Source: Cyanobacteria bacterium GSL.Bin1
Lineage (GTDB): Bacteria; Cyanobacteriota; Cyanobacteriia; Cyanobacteriales; Rubidibacteraceae
Length of the DNA: 39,524 nucleotides
Reading direction: 5' to 3'
Assembly (NCBI GenBank): GCA_009909085.1
Contig: JAAANX010000017.1
Span: 1-39,524, forward strand
The notes below the pieces were generated by a model, which saw nothing but the letters and a program-made list of their open reading frames with translations, searched no databases and had not been told where the DNA came from. The translations under genes and the position numbers were made by a program. Of the stretch, positions 24,516 to 32,633 are shown piece by piece (within the stretch, counting starts at the first letter, position 1; the number at the start of each line of letters is the position of its first letter).

Positions 24516-25601
24516 TTATTGATAAACACTAAAACCAGACGCGATCGCGCTCTCGCCATCAACAACTGCATGATACATCTCCAACTCAATAAAGTTGTGA
24601 GGAAACGGCATTGCAAAAGCACTGGCTTGATTTAAGCGTTCCAGTTGCTCGGAATCGAGAGTAAAATCTAATGCTCCTAAATTATCTTCTAAGTGGGAAA
24701 GTTTCCGCACCCCAATAATCGGAAGCGGTTGACTGGGTTGTTGCAAAAGCCAGTTTAATGCCACTTGACTCGGCGAACGACCGATATCATTCGCAATGCT
24801 TTTCACCACATCTGCAATTTGCAAACTCCGTTCATTAAGTTGGCCAACGGCTTGGGTTAAACCTTTTCGTTCTGAACCGTCTTTCGCAGTACTTGGACTC
24901 TCTAAATCCTCACGAGTATATTTTCCCGATAAAATTCCCCCTGCTAAGGGCGACCAAGCCAAGGGAACAATATTATGCTGCCAAGCCATCGGTAACAAAT
25001 CAGCTTCTGAAGTCCGTTCTACGAGATTGTAATGCACCTGAATCGCAGAAACAGCCGTCCATCCTCTCAGTTGCGCGATCGCGTTTCCCTCGGAAACCAC
25101 CCAAGCCGGGGTATCGGAAAGTCCAATCTGTAAAATTTTGCCCTGACGGACTAAATCATCCAAAGCGCGCATCACTTCTTCAATTGGGCTGCGGTAGTCC
25201 CAAGCATGAAGCCAATACAAATCAATGTAGTCTGTATTCAGTCGTTGCAGGCTATCTTCGATCGCTCGGATTAAACTGCGACGATGATTCCCGCCGGCAT
25301 TAGGATTGGTGGGATCAGTGTTGAGGGAATATTTTGTCGCTAAAACAACGCGATCACGCCGTCCTTGCAGTAATTCTCCTAAAAAACGCTCACTGCTGCC
25401 ATTGGTATAAACATTTGCCGTATCAATGAAATTGCCACCGCGATCGGCATACAAATCAAGGATTCGACGACATTCTTCTAAATCGGTTCCCCATCCCCAA
25501 TCGGTACCAAATGTCATCGTACCCAAGCACATTGGCGACACTCGCAATCCTGAGTTTCCCAGCAAGCGATAGTGATTGAGTTGCGTTAAGGGCTGGTTCA
25601 T
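24516..25601 (-). CDS. Aldo/keto reductase
   Basis: 361-residue NADPH-dependent oxidoreductase with a TIM-barrel fold. The catalytic tetrad is visible as Asp60 and Tyr65 (FIDTANVY), Lys90 (LATKYS) and His132 (LYWLHAWD). The cofactor-binding C-terminus has PLAWSPLAGGILSGKY and IIGVRKLSHLEDNLGAL. It resembles the YajO/Tas-like group that reduces varied aldehydes and ketones; the physiological substrate is unknown. It is transcribed away from a LysR regulator across 99 bp, the usual arrangement when the regulator controls the divergent gene. Its stop codon is followed at once by an in-frame P-type ATPase relic. Confidence 0.93.
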   Translation of the reverse strand: MNQPLTQLNHYRLLGNSGLRVSPMCLGTMTFGTDWGWGTDLEECRRILDLYADRGGNFIDTANVYTNGSSERFLGELLQGRRDRVVLATKYSLNTDPTNPNAGGNHRRSLIRAIEDSLQRLNTDYIDLYWLHAWDYRSPIEEVMRALDDLVRQGKILQIGLSDTPAWVVSEGNAIAQLRGWTAVSAIQVHYNLVERTSEADLLPMAWQHNIVPLAWSPLAGGILSGKYTREDLESPSTAKDGSERKGLTQAVGQLNERSLQIADVVKSIANDIGRSPSQVALNWLLQQPSQPLPIIGVRKLSHLEDNLGALDFTLDSEQLERLNQASAFAMPFPHNFIELEMYHAVVDGESAIASGFSVYQ

Positions 25602-25657
25602 TGCCGATCCCTCCTGATTGTCTGAACATGGATTGTTCTGAGTATAGCGAGAGTCGG

Positions 25658-25683
25658 TTTATAATTCAAATCAATAGTATAAA
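25658..25683. promoter_or_regulatory. Candidate LysR operator between divergent genes
   Basis: TTTATA (25658-25663) and TATAAA (25678-25683) form an inverted repeat with 14 bases between, centred in the 99-bp divergent promoter. LysR regulators bind T-N11-A type dyads in such positions. The match is AT-rich and could arise by chance. Confidence 0.3.
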
Positions 25684-25700
25684 TAGAGTTTATTTATTCA

Positions 25701-26603
25701 ATGAATTTACGAACATTTGACCTGAATCTCTTGGTGGTACTTCAGGCTCTGCTCATCGAGCGAAGTGTTTCAAAAACTGCCGAGCGATTAAATCTCAGCC
25801 AACCCGCAACCAGTGCTGCCCTGAACCGTCTCCGAACAGCCTTGGATGATCCGATTTTAGTAAGAGAGGGGTTACGAATGGTACCAACGCCCCGCGCTGA
25901 GGAGTTAGTAGAGCCGATTCAAGCCATTCTCGCCGAAATTGAACAGACCATTGCCACGCCAACATCTTTCGATCCCAGTACAGCCCAGCGCACCTTTCGC
26001 ATTGCCACGAACGATTATGGGTCATTTGTTTTAATTCCTCATTTCATGAAACGTTTACACGCGATCGCGCCTCAGGTTGATATTGAAATTTTAGAGATCG
26101 GTCACCCACCAGAAACCTTCTTGCAAGAAGCCAAAATTGATCTAGCCTTAGCCGATGCTTGGACGCTGAGAGAGTGTCAATGTACAGAGACCCTTTTCCC
26201 AGAAACCTTTACTTGTCTAGTACGAGAAAACCATCCCCGCATTCAAAGCGAACTGACGCTCGAACACTATCTTCAAGAAAATCATGCACTGCTTTCCAGT
26301 CGCGGGCGTGTCACAGGTAATGTCGATCTTGCCTTAACCCCACACCGCTTAGAACGCCATGTTCAGATTACCTTGCCTCACATTTTGGCGATTCCAGCAG
26401 TAGTTGCATCCACCGAGTTAGTGGTCACCTTGGCAACAAGAGTCGCGACTCGTCTTGCCTCGGACTATGCTCTTAAAACCTTTCCGCCGCCAGTCTTTTT
26501 AGACTCCTTTAATATTGCAATAGCTTGGCAAAAACGGATGAATGCTGACCCGGCTCTACAATGGTTGCGCCGTGAATTCATCGCAATTGGAAACTTTGTT
26601 TAA
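25701..26603 (+). CDS. LysR family transcriptional regulator
   Basis: 300-residue regulator. The N-terminal winged helix-turn-helix is LNLLVVLQALLIERSVSKTA, followed by ERLNLSQPATSAALNRLRTA and DDPILVREG. The effector domain follows a linker helix and starts near residue 92 (RTFRIATNDYGSFVLIPHFM), with the typical DLALADAW and TCLVRENHP segments. Effector and targets are unknown, but the divergent aldo/keto reductase is the obvious candidate target. The ATG start gives the standard LysR N-terminus. Confidence 0.93.
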   Translation: MNLRTFDLNLLVVLQALLIERSVSKTAERLNLSQPATSAALNRLRTALDDPILVREGLRMVPTPRAEELVEPIQAILAEIEQTIATPTSFDPSTAQRTFRIATNDYGSFVLIPHFMKRLHAIAPQVDIEILEIGHPPETFLQEAKIDLALADAWTLRECQCTETLFPETFTCLVRENHPRIQSELTLEHYLQENHALLSSRGRVTGNVDLALTPHRLERHVQITLPHILAIPAVVASTELVVTLATRVATRLASDYALKTFPPPVFLDSFNIAIAWQKRMNADPALQWLRREFIAIGNFV

Positions 26604-26784
26604 GTAAGAACTTAGATTTTTCCCTTCACTGACTGGCGATTTCACAGCCCAATTTCTTATTGAGATCCTAATGATTACGAAAATATTGTGACGATTATAG
26701 AAATTCTGCTTGTCAGTGCTTGTTGTATAATAACTTTACTGATTCAGTATCGTTCTTGAGTTGCCAAGTTTGTGGGAACTTCCC

Positions 26785-26819
26785 TCAAAGCGTCCCATCA
26801 GTTGAGAGGCTTTGATTTT
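26785..26819 (+). terminator. Hairpin with T run in the LysR-mnmD gap
   Basis: TCAAAGC (26785-26791) pairs with GCTTTGA (26809-26815), 17-nt loop, followed by TTTT. It lies 181 bases after the LysR stop, in a 299-bp gap between convergent genes. A TATAAT at 26726-26731 on the same strand means it could instead end a short RNA of about 80 nt. Otherwise the gap shows nothing. Confidence 0.35.
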
Positions 26820-26902
26820 CGCGATCACAGAAGTCTTCTCACTTGAAACGATGTTTTTCAAATAAGGCAAGTTTAACCGTTCATGTAACAAAGGAGATGT
26901 GT

Positions 26903-27799
26903 TTAATTTTGCGGATCTTGATACCCGGTTTTAGGAGAAGCAGCAAGTTGATTGCGCCATCGTTTACGCCATTGACTCGTTGCTTCTAAAGTACTCGTCA
27001 GTTGTTCTTTTTGACGACGCTTCAGGATCGTCTCAGTTGAAGCATCTAAATTAGGATCACGGTAGGGAATTGCAGCCCGTGTCTGTTGATGTTCTAGATC
27101 GAGTTGCGATAAAGGGGATAAGTCCTTAGAGTTCCAACTCGCAACCGTAGAACGACGATTCATGCCCATTGTTGAAGTGTAAGAGAGTCCTGCTAAATTC
27201 AAAGCAGTTCGCATTGCTGCTGCACAAGAATAAGTGGCAAGGCGTCCTGAAACATCTAGACATTGAGCCACTAAAGCTAGAAATTCTACCGTCCAAAGTT
27301 GCGGACAATGTGGGGGGGAAAATGGATCTAGAAAAATGGCATCTGCAACAAAACCCTCTTGAATTACCACTTGAATGGTGTTTCTTGCATCTCCAATTAG
27401 CAACTTAGCTTTGATCTTAGAGCGATCTAGAAACTGTTGTTGGGCTAAGATGGCTAGCAACTTTGGAATCGGAGATGACCAAAGATTTAACAATCTATGT
27501 TCGCTTGCCGCCTGAGCAACTTGCCAATCGGATTCCAGACCAATAATTTCCAAATGACAATCAGGATTAACTTGCCAAATCGTTTGGATTGCAGCAGCAG
27601 TGTTATAGCCTAACCCATAACAAATATCAAGAATTTTGAGATGAGATTGTTGTTGCGCTTTTTCGGCCAAATGACAGGGCGTGATAAATTTTTCTTGGGC
27701 TTCTTCTTTTGCGCCCCGTAACGAATGGAAAGTTTCCTCAAATTCAGGAGATAAGAACGTGTAAGAACCATCAGAGGTCTGTTGAGGAGTAAAACTCAT
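26903..27799 (-). CDS. mnmD: tRNA (mnm5s2U34)-methyltransferase, MnmD/MnmC-like
   Basis: 298-residue SAM-dependent methyltransferase of the DUF752 family, the stand-alone version of the methyltransferase half of MnmC, which completes mnm5(s2)U at the tRNA wobble position. Conserved stretches are GSYTFLSPEFEETFHSLRGA (substrate side), the SAM loop ILDICYGLGYNTAAA, IGLESD at the end of the second strand, and the family hallmark AIFLDPFSPPHCPQLW. The RRSTVASW region near the C-terminus fits as well. The last 60 residues are basic and may contact tRNA. The start overlaps the stop of the histidine kinase gene by 4 bases (ATGA), so it is the third gene of that operon. The FAD oxidase half of MnmC is absent. 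Confidence 0.85.
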   Translation of the reverse strand: MSFTPQQTSDGSYTFLSPEFEETFHSLRGAKEEAQEKFITPCHLAEKAQQQSHLKILDICYGLGYNTAAAIQTIWQVNPDCHLEIIGLESDWQVAQAASEHRLLNLWSSPIPKLLAILAQQQFLDRSKIKAKLLIGDARNTIQVVIQEGFVADAIFLDPFSPPHCPQLWTVEFLALVAQCLDVSGRLATYSCAAAMRTALNLAGLSYTSTMGMNRRSTVASWNSKDLSPLSQLDLEHQQTRAAIPYRDPNLDASTETILKRRQKEQLTSTLEATSQWRKRWRNQLAASPKTGYQDPQN

Positions 27800-29085
27800 T
27801 TTTTAGAAAAGACAGACTGAGTTATGGGCAAGTAAACAGTAAAGCAACTGCCTTGACCGGGGTTAGAAGTCAATGTGATTTTACCACCATGTTGTTGTGC
27901 AATAGCGCGGGCAATGGGAAGACCCAAGCCCGTACCCTGTTTGCGTTGTGACCGCGAGGGGTCAGCCCGCCAAAATCGCTCGAAAACTAATGCTTGTGCT
28001 TCTGGCGCAATCCCTACTCCGGTATCAAGGAAACTCACTTGGCAAAGACGATGAGTACGAGTCAGGCAAATCGTCACTGAGCCACCTTCTGGAGTATATT
28101 GTAGGGAATTTCGTAGTAAATTAGCAAATAAACGATGCAACTGATCGCTATCTCCGACCACAACTGCATCTTCATGTATTTTGCACTCAAGTGTGATCCC
28201 TTCTGCTTCTGCCATCGGTTCAAATAGTTCTACTAAATCTTGTAGCATTTCTTCGATGTCAATCGGTCGCCAAGAATGAATGGGAGGGGTTTGGGTCGCG
28301 TCAGAACGAGCAAGAAACAGTAAATTTTCAATGAGGCGACTCATTTGCTCGGTTGCACTAGCAATTGCCGTTATTTTCCTAATATCTTTACTATGAATAC
28401 GCTCAGGGTGATTTTGCATTACCTCCACAGAGCTTTTAATTGCAGCTAAAGGGCTTCTGAGTTCGTGAGACGCATCAGCAGTAAATTGCCGGAGTTGCTT
28501 GAGATTTTTTTCAAGGGGAGCAAGCGCTTTGCGGGTTAACCAAATTCCCCCAACCGCGGCAAATCCGACTGCCACTGTACCCCCAGTAATCAACCCCCAA
28601 AGCAGTTGTTGTTGAGAAGCTTGTAATTCTTCGGTCGATTGAGAGGCGCGAATATACCCTTCTAAACTAGGCTGGTCAGAAGTCGGGCGATCGCGAAAGA
28701 CTGAAATTGTATAGGAACGGATATTATGGGGAGAAGATTCAATTTTTTGCGTTTGTGTTCCCGTTTTAGGAAGGGCATCAACAGTCAATTGTCCGCGAGT
28801 TGCGAGTAAACGTCCTTGAGGATCAAACCACTCTAGACTTTGGTGATCGCGATTAAAAATATCTCGCCAAGGGACTTCATCAACACTATTGAGATACTCA
28901 CTTCCTCTTTGCTGCACTTTTGTATGAAACGGAGTAGCCGCTTGTGCCAGAGTCAGTAATTTTTTATCCAGTTGCCGGTAGAAGCTATGACTGACCAATA
29001 TATAAGTTCCACTCCCAAAAAGAGCAAGAATGGCGCTAATTACTCCCAGATAAGAAAGTAATAATCGCCAGTGCAGATCACTCAC
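27796..29085 (-). CDS. Sensor histidine kinase
   Basis: Membrane-bound kinase of a two-component system, 429 residues from the GTG chosen here. Two membrane helices (LLLSYLGVISAILALFGSGT and LLWGLITGGTVAVGFAAVGG) enclose a periplasmic sensor domain of about 120 residues. A HisKA domain follows, with phospho-acceptor His207 in DASHELRSPLAAIK. The ATPase domain has N-box NLLRNSLQYTPEGG, G1 DTGVGI, F-box FERFWRADPSRSQRKQGTGL and GLPIARAIAQQHGG. An ATG further upstream (29148 or 29136) would add about 20 residues and overlap the regulator gene; the GTG at 29085, 19 bases after it, fits the usual N-terminus better. The layout resembles RppB/NrsS-type cyanobacterial kinases, but the signal is unknown. 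Confidence 0.9.
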   Translation of the reverse strand: MSDLHWRLLLSYLGVISAILALFGSGTYILVSHSFYRQLDKKLLTLAQAATPFHTKVQQRGSEYLNSVDEVPWRDIFNRDHQSLEWFDPQGRLLATRGQLTVDALPKTGTQTQKIESSPHNIRSYTISVFRDRPTSDQPSLEGYIRASQSTEELQASQQQLLWGLITGGTVAVGFAAVGGIWLTRKALAPLEKNLKQLRQFTADASHELRSPLAAIKSSVEVMQNHPERIHSKDIRKITAIASATEQMSRLIENLLFLARSDATQTPPIHSWRPIDIEEMLQDLVELFEPMAEAEGITLECKIHEDAVVVGDSDQLHRLFANLLRNSLQYTPEGGSVTICLTRTHRLCQVSFLDTGVGIAPEAQALVFERFWRADPSRSQRKQGTGLGLPIARAIAQQHGGKITLTSNPGQGSCFTVYLPITQSVFSKK

Positions 29086-29104
29086 TGGTGAGCGAGGCGG
29101 AAAC

Positions 29105-29779
29105 TTACATTTCTTTAAGACGATATCCCAAACCATAAACGGTCTCAATGAAATCAGGCGGTGCTCCTGCTAATTTTAGCTTTTGTCGTAATCCCTTAAT
29201 GTGGGCTCGCACAGTATGTTCTTCGGGACAACTTTCAAATGCCCAGAGATGATCTAAAATTTGAGTCCGACTAAAAACACGACGGCCACTACGCAAAAAC
29301 ATCTCCAGCAGACGATACTCCTTTGGACTCAAGGATAAATGAGATTCTTCATAAGTAACTTCACAAGAATTTGGATCTAGTTTCAGGGGTCCCCAAGTTA
29401 AAGCAGGTGAAAAATTAGTTTGATGGCGACGTAGGAGAGCACGAGTTCTAGCTGCTAACTCTTGGAGCTCAAACGGTTTAACAAGGTAGTCATCTGCCCC
29501 AGCATCAAGCCCAACGACTTTATCGGTTGTAGTGTCCCGAGCCGTTAACATCAAAATTGGAGTGGTATTCTCCTGAGAACGCAAACGCTGACAGATGGTA
29601 ATCCCATCTAATTGCGGAAGCATAATATCTAGCAAAATTAGATCGTAATGAAATGTGCTGGCAAGTTCAAAACCGGTTAGACCATTGTCTGCAACTTCCA
29701 CGGCATAGTTTTGATCGCTGAGATCTTCGGCAACGGCTTCACTGAGGCGTTCATCATCTTCAACAATTAAAATTTTCAT
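29105..29779 (-). CDS. OmpR-type response regulator
   Basis: 224-residue DNA-binding response regulator. The receiver domain has Asp8-Asp9, phospho-acceptor Asp51 in DLILLDIMLP, Thr79 and Lys101 (DDYLVKPFE). The C-terminal winged helix (residues about 130-222) shows LSPKEYRLLEMFLRSGRRVF and then VRAHIKGLRQKL with the ending ETVYGLGYRL, typical of the OmpR/PhoB subfamily. The gene is first in a regulator-kinase-mnmD operon. The 238 bases between it and the repeat-protein gene downstream in the window hold its promoter. Possible target genes are not visible. Confidence 0.95.
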   Translation of the reverse strand: MKILIVEDDERLSEAVAEDLSDQNYAVEVADNGLTGFELASTFHYDLILLDIMLPQLDGITICQRLRSQENTTPILMLTARDTTTDKVVGLDAGADDYLVKPFELQELAARTRALLRRHQTNFSPALTWGPLKLDPNSCEVTYEESHLSLSPKEYRLLEMFLRSGRRVFSRTQILDHLWAFESCPEEHTVRAHIKGLRQKLKLAGAPPDFIETVYGLGYRLKEM

Positions 29780-30017
29780 GGTATTTCCTAATCCCTGTTG
29801 TTCCTTGAGAACGAGTGAGTAGAAAATATTATCTTCTATTCTTCAATGCAAATAAAGGAAGTCTTGCAACTCTTGAAGTCCATCAAAGTAGTTTTAATGT
29901 TCTTCATCAAGTTGCAAGCTCATAAACATCTAAGTCTTTTATGGTGTGAGCTGATCAAAAGGGGAATTCATTGATTAGAGGTTATGAATTCCCCACTAGA
30001 ACCATTGATTCAGAGAA

Positions 30018-30647
30018 TTATTGGAGTGCTTCCTCTGGTTGTTTTCCTTCTTCTGTCTCTTCAGAGGGTTCCTCATTCACAGGTACGAATCCTCCCGTTG
30101 TGCCAGGTTGTTCTTCCTCTGCAACCTCTTCTTCCGGAGTGGTTTCATCTTCAGCAGTCACATCCTCTGCCGGAGTGGTTTCATCTTCAGCAGTCACATC
30201 CTCTGCCGGAGTGGTTTCATCTTCAGCAGTCACATCCTCTGCCGGAGTAGTTTCATCTTCAGCCGTCATATCTTCGGCCGGAGTAGTTTCATCTTCAGCC
30301 GTCATATCCTCTGCCGGAGTGGTTTCATCTTCAGCCGTCATATCTTCGGCCGGAGTGGTTTCATCTTCAGCCGTCATATCTTCGGCCGGAGTGGTTTCAT
30401 CTTCAGCCGTCATATCCTCGGCCGACTCCATTTCAGCGCCGGTATCCGTTTCTGAATAGGGAGCAGTTTCTTCTTCCGTTGGCGCTTCCCCAGTCATTTC
30501 AGATGTACTTTCTGCACCAGAATCTTCAGTCATTGTTTCTGATGCCACTTGGGGAGAAGTCGTTTCTCCTTCTTGCGCCTCAGCTCTATAAGTAGATAAA
30601 GGGAAAATTGAGGTTGCTAGTAATAAAGCGATTAGTTGAGCTTTCAT
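30018..30647 (-). CDS. Exported acidic repeat protein (12-residue repeat)
   Basis: 209-residue, very acidic secreted protein. The signal peptide MKAQLIALLLATSIFPLS probably ends at AEA (24) before Gln25; there is no lipobox. Residues 76-171 are eight tandem copies of AED(M/V)TAEDETTP. The flanks are also low-complexity and rich in Glu, Thr and Ser. No fold or enzyme motif is visible, so it is likely an extended anionic chain in the periplasm or outside the cell. CAAGGAGAA precedes the ATG. The signal-peptide DNA is almost the same as that of the neighbouring gene at 30824-31474, so the two are paralogues at least in their 5' ends. Function unknown. Confidence 0.78.
   Translation of the reverse strand: MKAQLIALLLATSIFPLSTYRAEAQEGETTSPQVASETMTEDSGAESTSEMTGEAPTEEETAPYSETDTGAEMESAEDMTAEDETTPAEDMTAEDETTPAEDMTAEDETTPAEDMTAEDETTPAEDMTAEDETTPAEDVTAEDETTPAEDVTAEDETTPAEDVTAEDETTPEEEVAEEEQPGTTGGFVPVNEEPSEETEEGKQPEEALQ
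30135..30422 (-). repeat. Eight tandem 36-bp repeats
   Basis: The 36-bp unit codes AED(M/V)TAEDETTP. Three copies at the C-terminal side share the Val variant and five share Met, which shows block-wise amplification. DNA differences between copies are few. The array stays in frame, so copy-number changes would alter protein length without breaking the gene. Confidence 0.9.
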
Positions 30648-30823
30648 AAGTTTCTCCTTGAATTCTAGTTGGGTACGGTTTGTGTGATTATTCTAAGAAC
30701 GATGAGTTTTAAGACTCACTGACCCTTTTTGGCTGAAGTGTTTCTCTTCTGCTCAAGCAAAAGATTGGTTGGATTAATTAACAAGAGGGAATGAGTTCCC
30801 CTCATTAAGATTCTGGATTGATC

Positions 30824-31474
30824 CTATTGAGCAGTAGAATCTTCAGGAGCCTTCTTGAAGCCTGTGTCTTCACTTAACTCATCAGTAGCTTCTCCAGAAA
30901 CTTCAGATTCGCCTTCTGTACTGAAGTCAAATTCATCTTCTGTCGACATTTGAGTAGATGAGTCTTCAGGAGTTTCCTCGATACTTTTTTCTCCACCTAA
31001 CTCATCAGTAGCTCCTCCAGTCATACCAGAGTCGCCTTCAGGAGCCATCCCTGAATCTTCCGGCATTGATTCTCCAGTCATACCAGAGTCGCCTTCAGGA
31101 GCCATACTGGAATCTTCCGGCATCGACTCTTCAGTCATTCCTGAATCTTCCGGCATCGATTCTCCAGTCATCCCGGACTCGTCTTCAGGAGCCATACTGG
31201 AATCTTCCGGCATCGACTCTTCAGTCATTCCTGAATCTTCCGGCATCGATTCTTCAGTCATTCCTGAATCTTCCGGCATCGATTCTTCAGTCATCCCTGA
31301 ATCTTCCGGCATCGACTCTTCAGTCATCCCTGAATCTTCCGGCATCGACTCTTCAGTTGTAGGTGATTCTTCTACGGTTGAATCAGGAGATTCAGTATCA
31401 CCACCACCACCAGCACAAGCTGATAAAGGGAAAATTGAAGTTGCTAGTAATAAAGCAATCAGTTGAGTTCTCAT
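30824..31474 (-). CDS. Acidic repeat lipoprotein (11-residue repeat)
   Basis: 216-residue predicted lipoprotein. The signal peptide MRTQLIALLLATSIFPLSAC ends with the lipobox LSAC, so Cys20 should be lipid-modified. A Gly run follows. Residues 40-153 carry eight copies of ESMPEDS in a unit of about 11 residues (MTEESMPEDSG), some interrupted by MAPE(G/D)-type spacers. The C-terminal 60 residues are acidic without a recognisable domain. The leader and signal-peptide DNA closely match the next gene in the same direction, while the repeat unit is different. It is likely an anionic surface or periplasmic protein of unknown function. Confidence 0.78.
   Translation of the reverse strand: MRTQLIALLLATSIFPLSACAGGGGDTESPDSTVEESPTTEESMPEDSGMTEESMPEDSGMTEESMPEDSGMTEESMPEDSGMTEESMPEDSSMAPEDESGMTGESMPEDSGMTEESMPEDSSMAPEGDSGMTGESMPEDSGMAPEGDSGMTGGATDELGGEKSIEETPEDSSTQMSTEDEFDFSTEGESEVSGEATDELSEDTGFKKAPEDSTAQ
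31016..31357 (-). repeat. Tandem 33-bp repeats with spacers
   Basis: Eight ESMPEDS-coding units, most spaced 33 bp apart, with three MAPE-type spacer blocks that are themselves duplicated. The higher-order pattern suggests duplication of larger blocks on top of single-unit slippage. Confidence 0.85.
31422..31474 (-). repeat. Duplicated signal-peptide segment (partner at 30595-30647)
   Basis: The first 53 bases of the two repeat-protein genes differ at only five positions, and similarity extends through the Shine-Dalgarno region (CAAGGAGAA). It stops sharply after the Phe-Pro-Leu-Ser codons. This marks a duplicated export leader joined to unrelated repeat arrays. Confidence 0.85.
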
Positions 31475-31546
31475 AACTGTTCTCCTTGAAATTTAGTTCA
31501 ATTAGTTAATAGGTCAATTAATTGGGGATTATTAAACGTAAGCAGC

Positions 31547-32062
31547 TTAATTTTCCAAATAATTTTTGACTTGCTGCTGAAGTTCTGGATCTTGTCGCAC
31601 TGCAATCCAAATTTCCTGAAACCGTTCTATCTGTAAACCTTCATCAGTAATGGCTGCTTCAATGTCTGCTTGTGCATCTTGTTCAATTTGCTCGATTTGA
31701 GCATCAGCTTGCTGAAACTGTTCTTGCTTCTCTTCACTGACATTAGATGCTTCTGAATCGCTACTCTCAGGCTGCTGTTGTTGTCGCAGCAATTCATTAT
31801 ATTCTTTGATCGTTAGTCCTTGTTCCTCGATCGCTTCTACCATTTTCTGGCGAGATTCATCTTGGATTGTTTGGACCACTTTAAAGGCACTCGCAAAGCT
31901 TTGAATTTCTTCATCATTTACTTCGATAGAAGTGTTTTGCTCAGGAGTAACAGTAGGATTATTTTGTTCTGCTGGAGTTTGTTGTTGTGCTAGGGTTGCA
32001 GTTTGACCTGCCAGCAAGAAAACAGATGCTGTTGCTCCTGCCAGGATAGAAAGGTACTTCAT
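31547..32062 (-). CDS. DUF4168 exported protein
   Basis: 171-residue secreted protein of the DUF4168 family. The signal peptide (KYLSILAGATASVFLLAG) probably ends at TLA before the Gln run. A Gln/Pro/Asn-rich linker follows, then the helical DUF4168 domain in two similar halves: FASAFKVVQTIQDESRQKM with EEQGLTIKEYNELL, and FQQADAQIEQIEQDAQAD with DEGLQIERFQEIWIAVRQDP. The ATG at 32062 has GGAG seven bases upstream and is preferred over the TTG at 32074. The family is frequent in cyanobacteria, and its function is unknown. It lies 72 bp upstream of the lipoprotein gene on the same strand and may share a transcript. Confidence 0.85.
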   Translation of the reverse strand: MKYLSILAGATASVFLLAGQTATLAQQQTPAEQNNPTVTPEQNTSIEVNDEEIQSFASAFKVVQTIQDESRQKMVEAIEEQGLTIKEYNELLRQQQQPESSDSEASNVSEEKQEQFQQADAQIEQIEQDAQADIEAAITDEGLQIERFQEIWIAVRQDPELQQQVKNYLEN

Positions 32063-32307
32063 CGGATACTCCAATAATCTGTGCTAAGGGCAAAAGTTTC
32101 AAAGCAAGGCTTTTTAACCTTTACCTAACCATTTACCTTAAACAACGAATGTGAAGAATTTGAGAAGGCAACAATAATCGACGAAGAGAAAACCAATGAA
32201 AGTAACGCCAACTGACCTGAGACCATTTTTCTGTGTTGATTTTTTTCAGAGCTGTCTGATTAACAATTGATCAGTGTTTATAAGCAGCAATGGCTTGCTT
32301 GAGTTGT

Positions 32308-32323
32308 ATTGATTTAAATCAAT
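32308..32323. promoter_or_regulatory. 16-bp perfect palindrome, FNR/CRP-like
   Basis: ATTGATTTAAATCAAT is a perfect palindrome whose core equals the E. coli FNR consensus TTGAT-N4-ATCAA. It is 246 bases upstream of the DUF4168 start codon. Cyanobacterial CRP-family proteins such as NtcA and SyCRP1 prefer other half-sites, so binding is only a possibility. Confidence 0.35.
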
Positions 32324-32368
32324 TCTAATAAAAAATATATTGCAATTAATTTTTAATAAAAAACAATA

Positions 32369-32611
32369 TTAATACTGCATTTGAATTACAATTGTGCGGT
32401 TTTTAGTGGCGGTAGGGTATACCGACACTATCTTTTTGGCTACATTAACATCTCTGTCGTGGCTAGTCCCACAGTTGGCACATTTCTACTCTCTGGTAGG
32501 TCGAGTTTTCTTCCTTTGAACCCATAACAAGAAGATTTTTGGGAAATTGGCAGCCATCGGTTAATCACTGGAAATTCACGACCATATTTCTCTGCTTTAC
32601 CTTCACACTTA
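32369..32611 (-). pseudogene. Degraded TnpB (IS200/IS605-type) C-terminal remnant
   Basis: On the minus strand the sequence first reads KCEGKAEKYGREFPVINRWL and continues SCYGFKGRKLDLPESR. In the next frame it reads KCANCGTSHDRDVNVAKKI. This is the C-terminal zinc-finger and RuvC-III region of TnpB (CGTxHDRDxNAA). One frameshift separates the two parts, the first Cys pair is damaged, and there is no upstream catalytic part: the next gene, on the same strand, ends 22 bases before the remnant. It is a non-functional fossil. The rest of the 32063-32633 gap holds the palindrome described above and AT-rich DNA without a gene. Confidence 0.85.
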
Positions 32612-32633
32612 GGAGTTCAAGAATTGGTATGTA

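Noticed and set aside
30021-30459. Plus-strand open frames opposite the 36-bp repeat array
   Set aside because: They are mirror frames of the repeat. The minus-strand frame has the signal peptide and Shine-Dalgarno sequence.
31066-31362. Plus-strand open frame opposite the 33-bp repeats
   Set aside because: Same reason: a periodic Leu-Pro-Ala-Ser shadow of the lipoprotein gene.
30018-31474. CRISPR array
   Set aside because: The regular repeats are in-frame coding tandem repeats without unique spacers. No cas genes are present.
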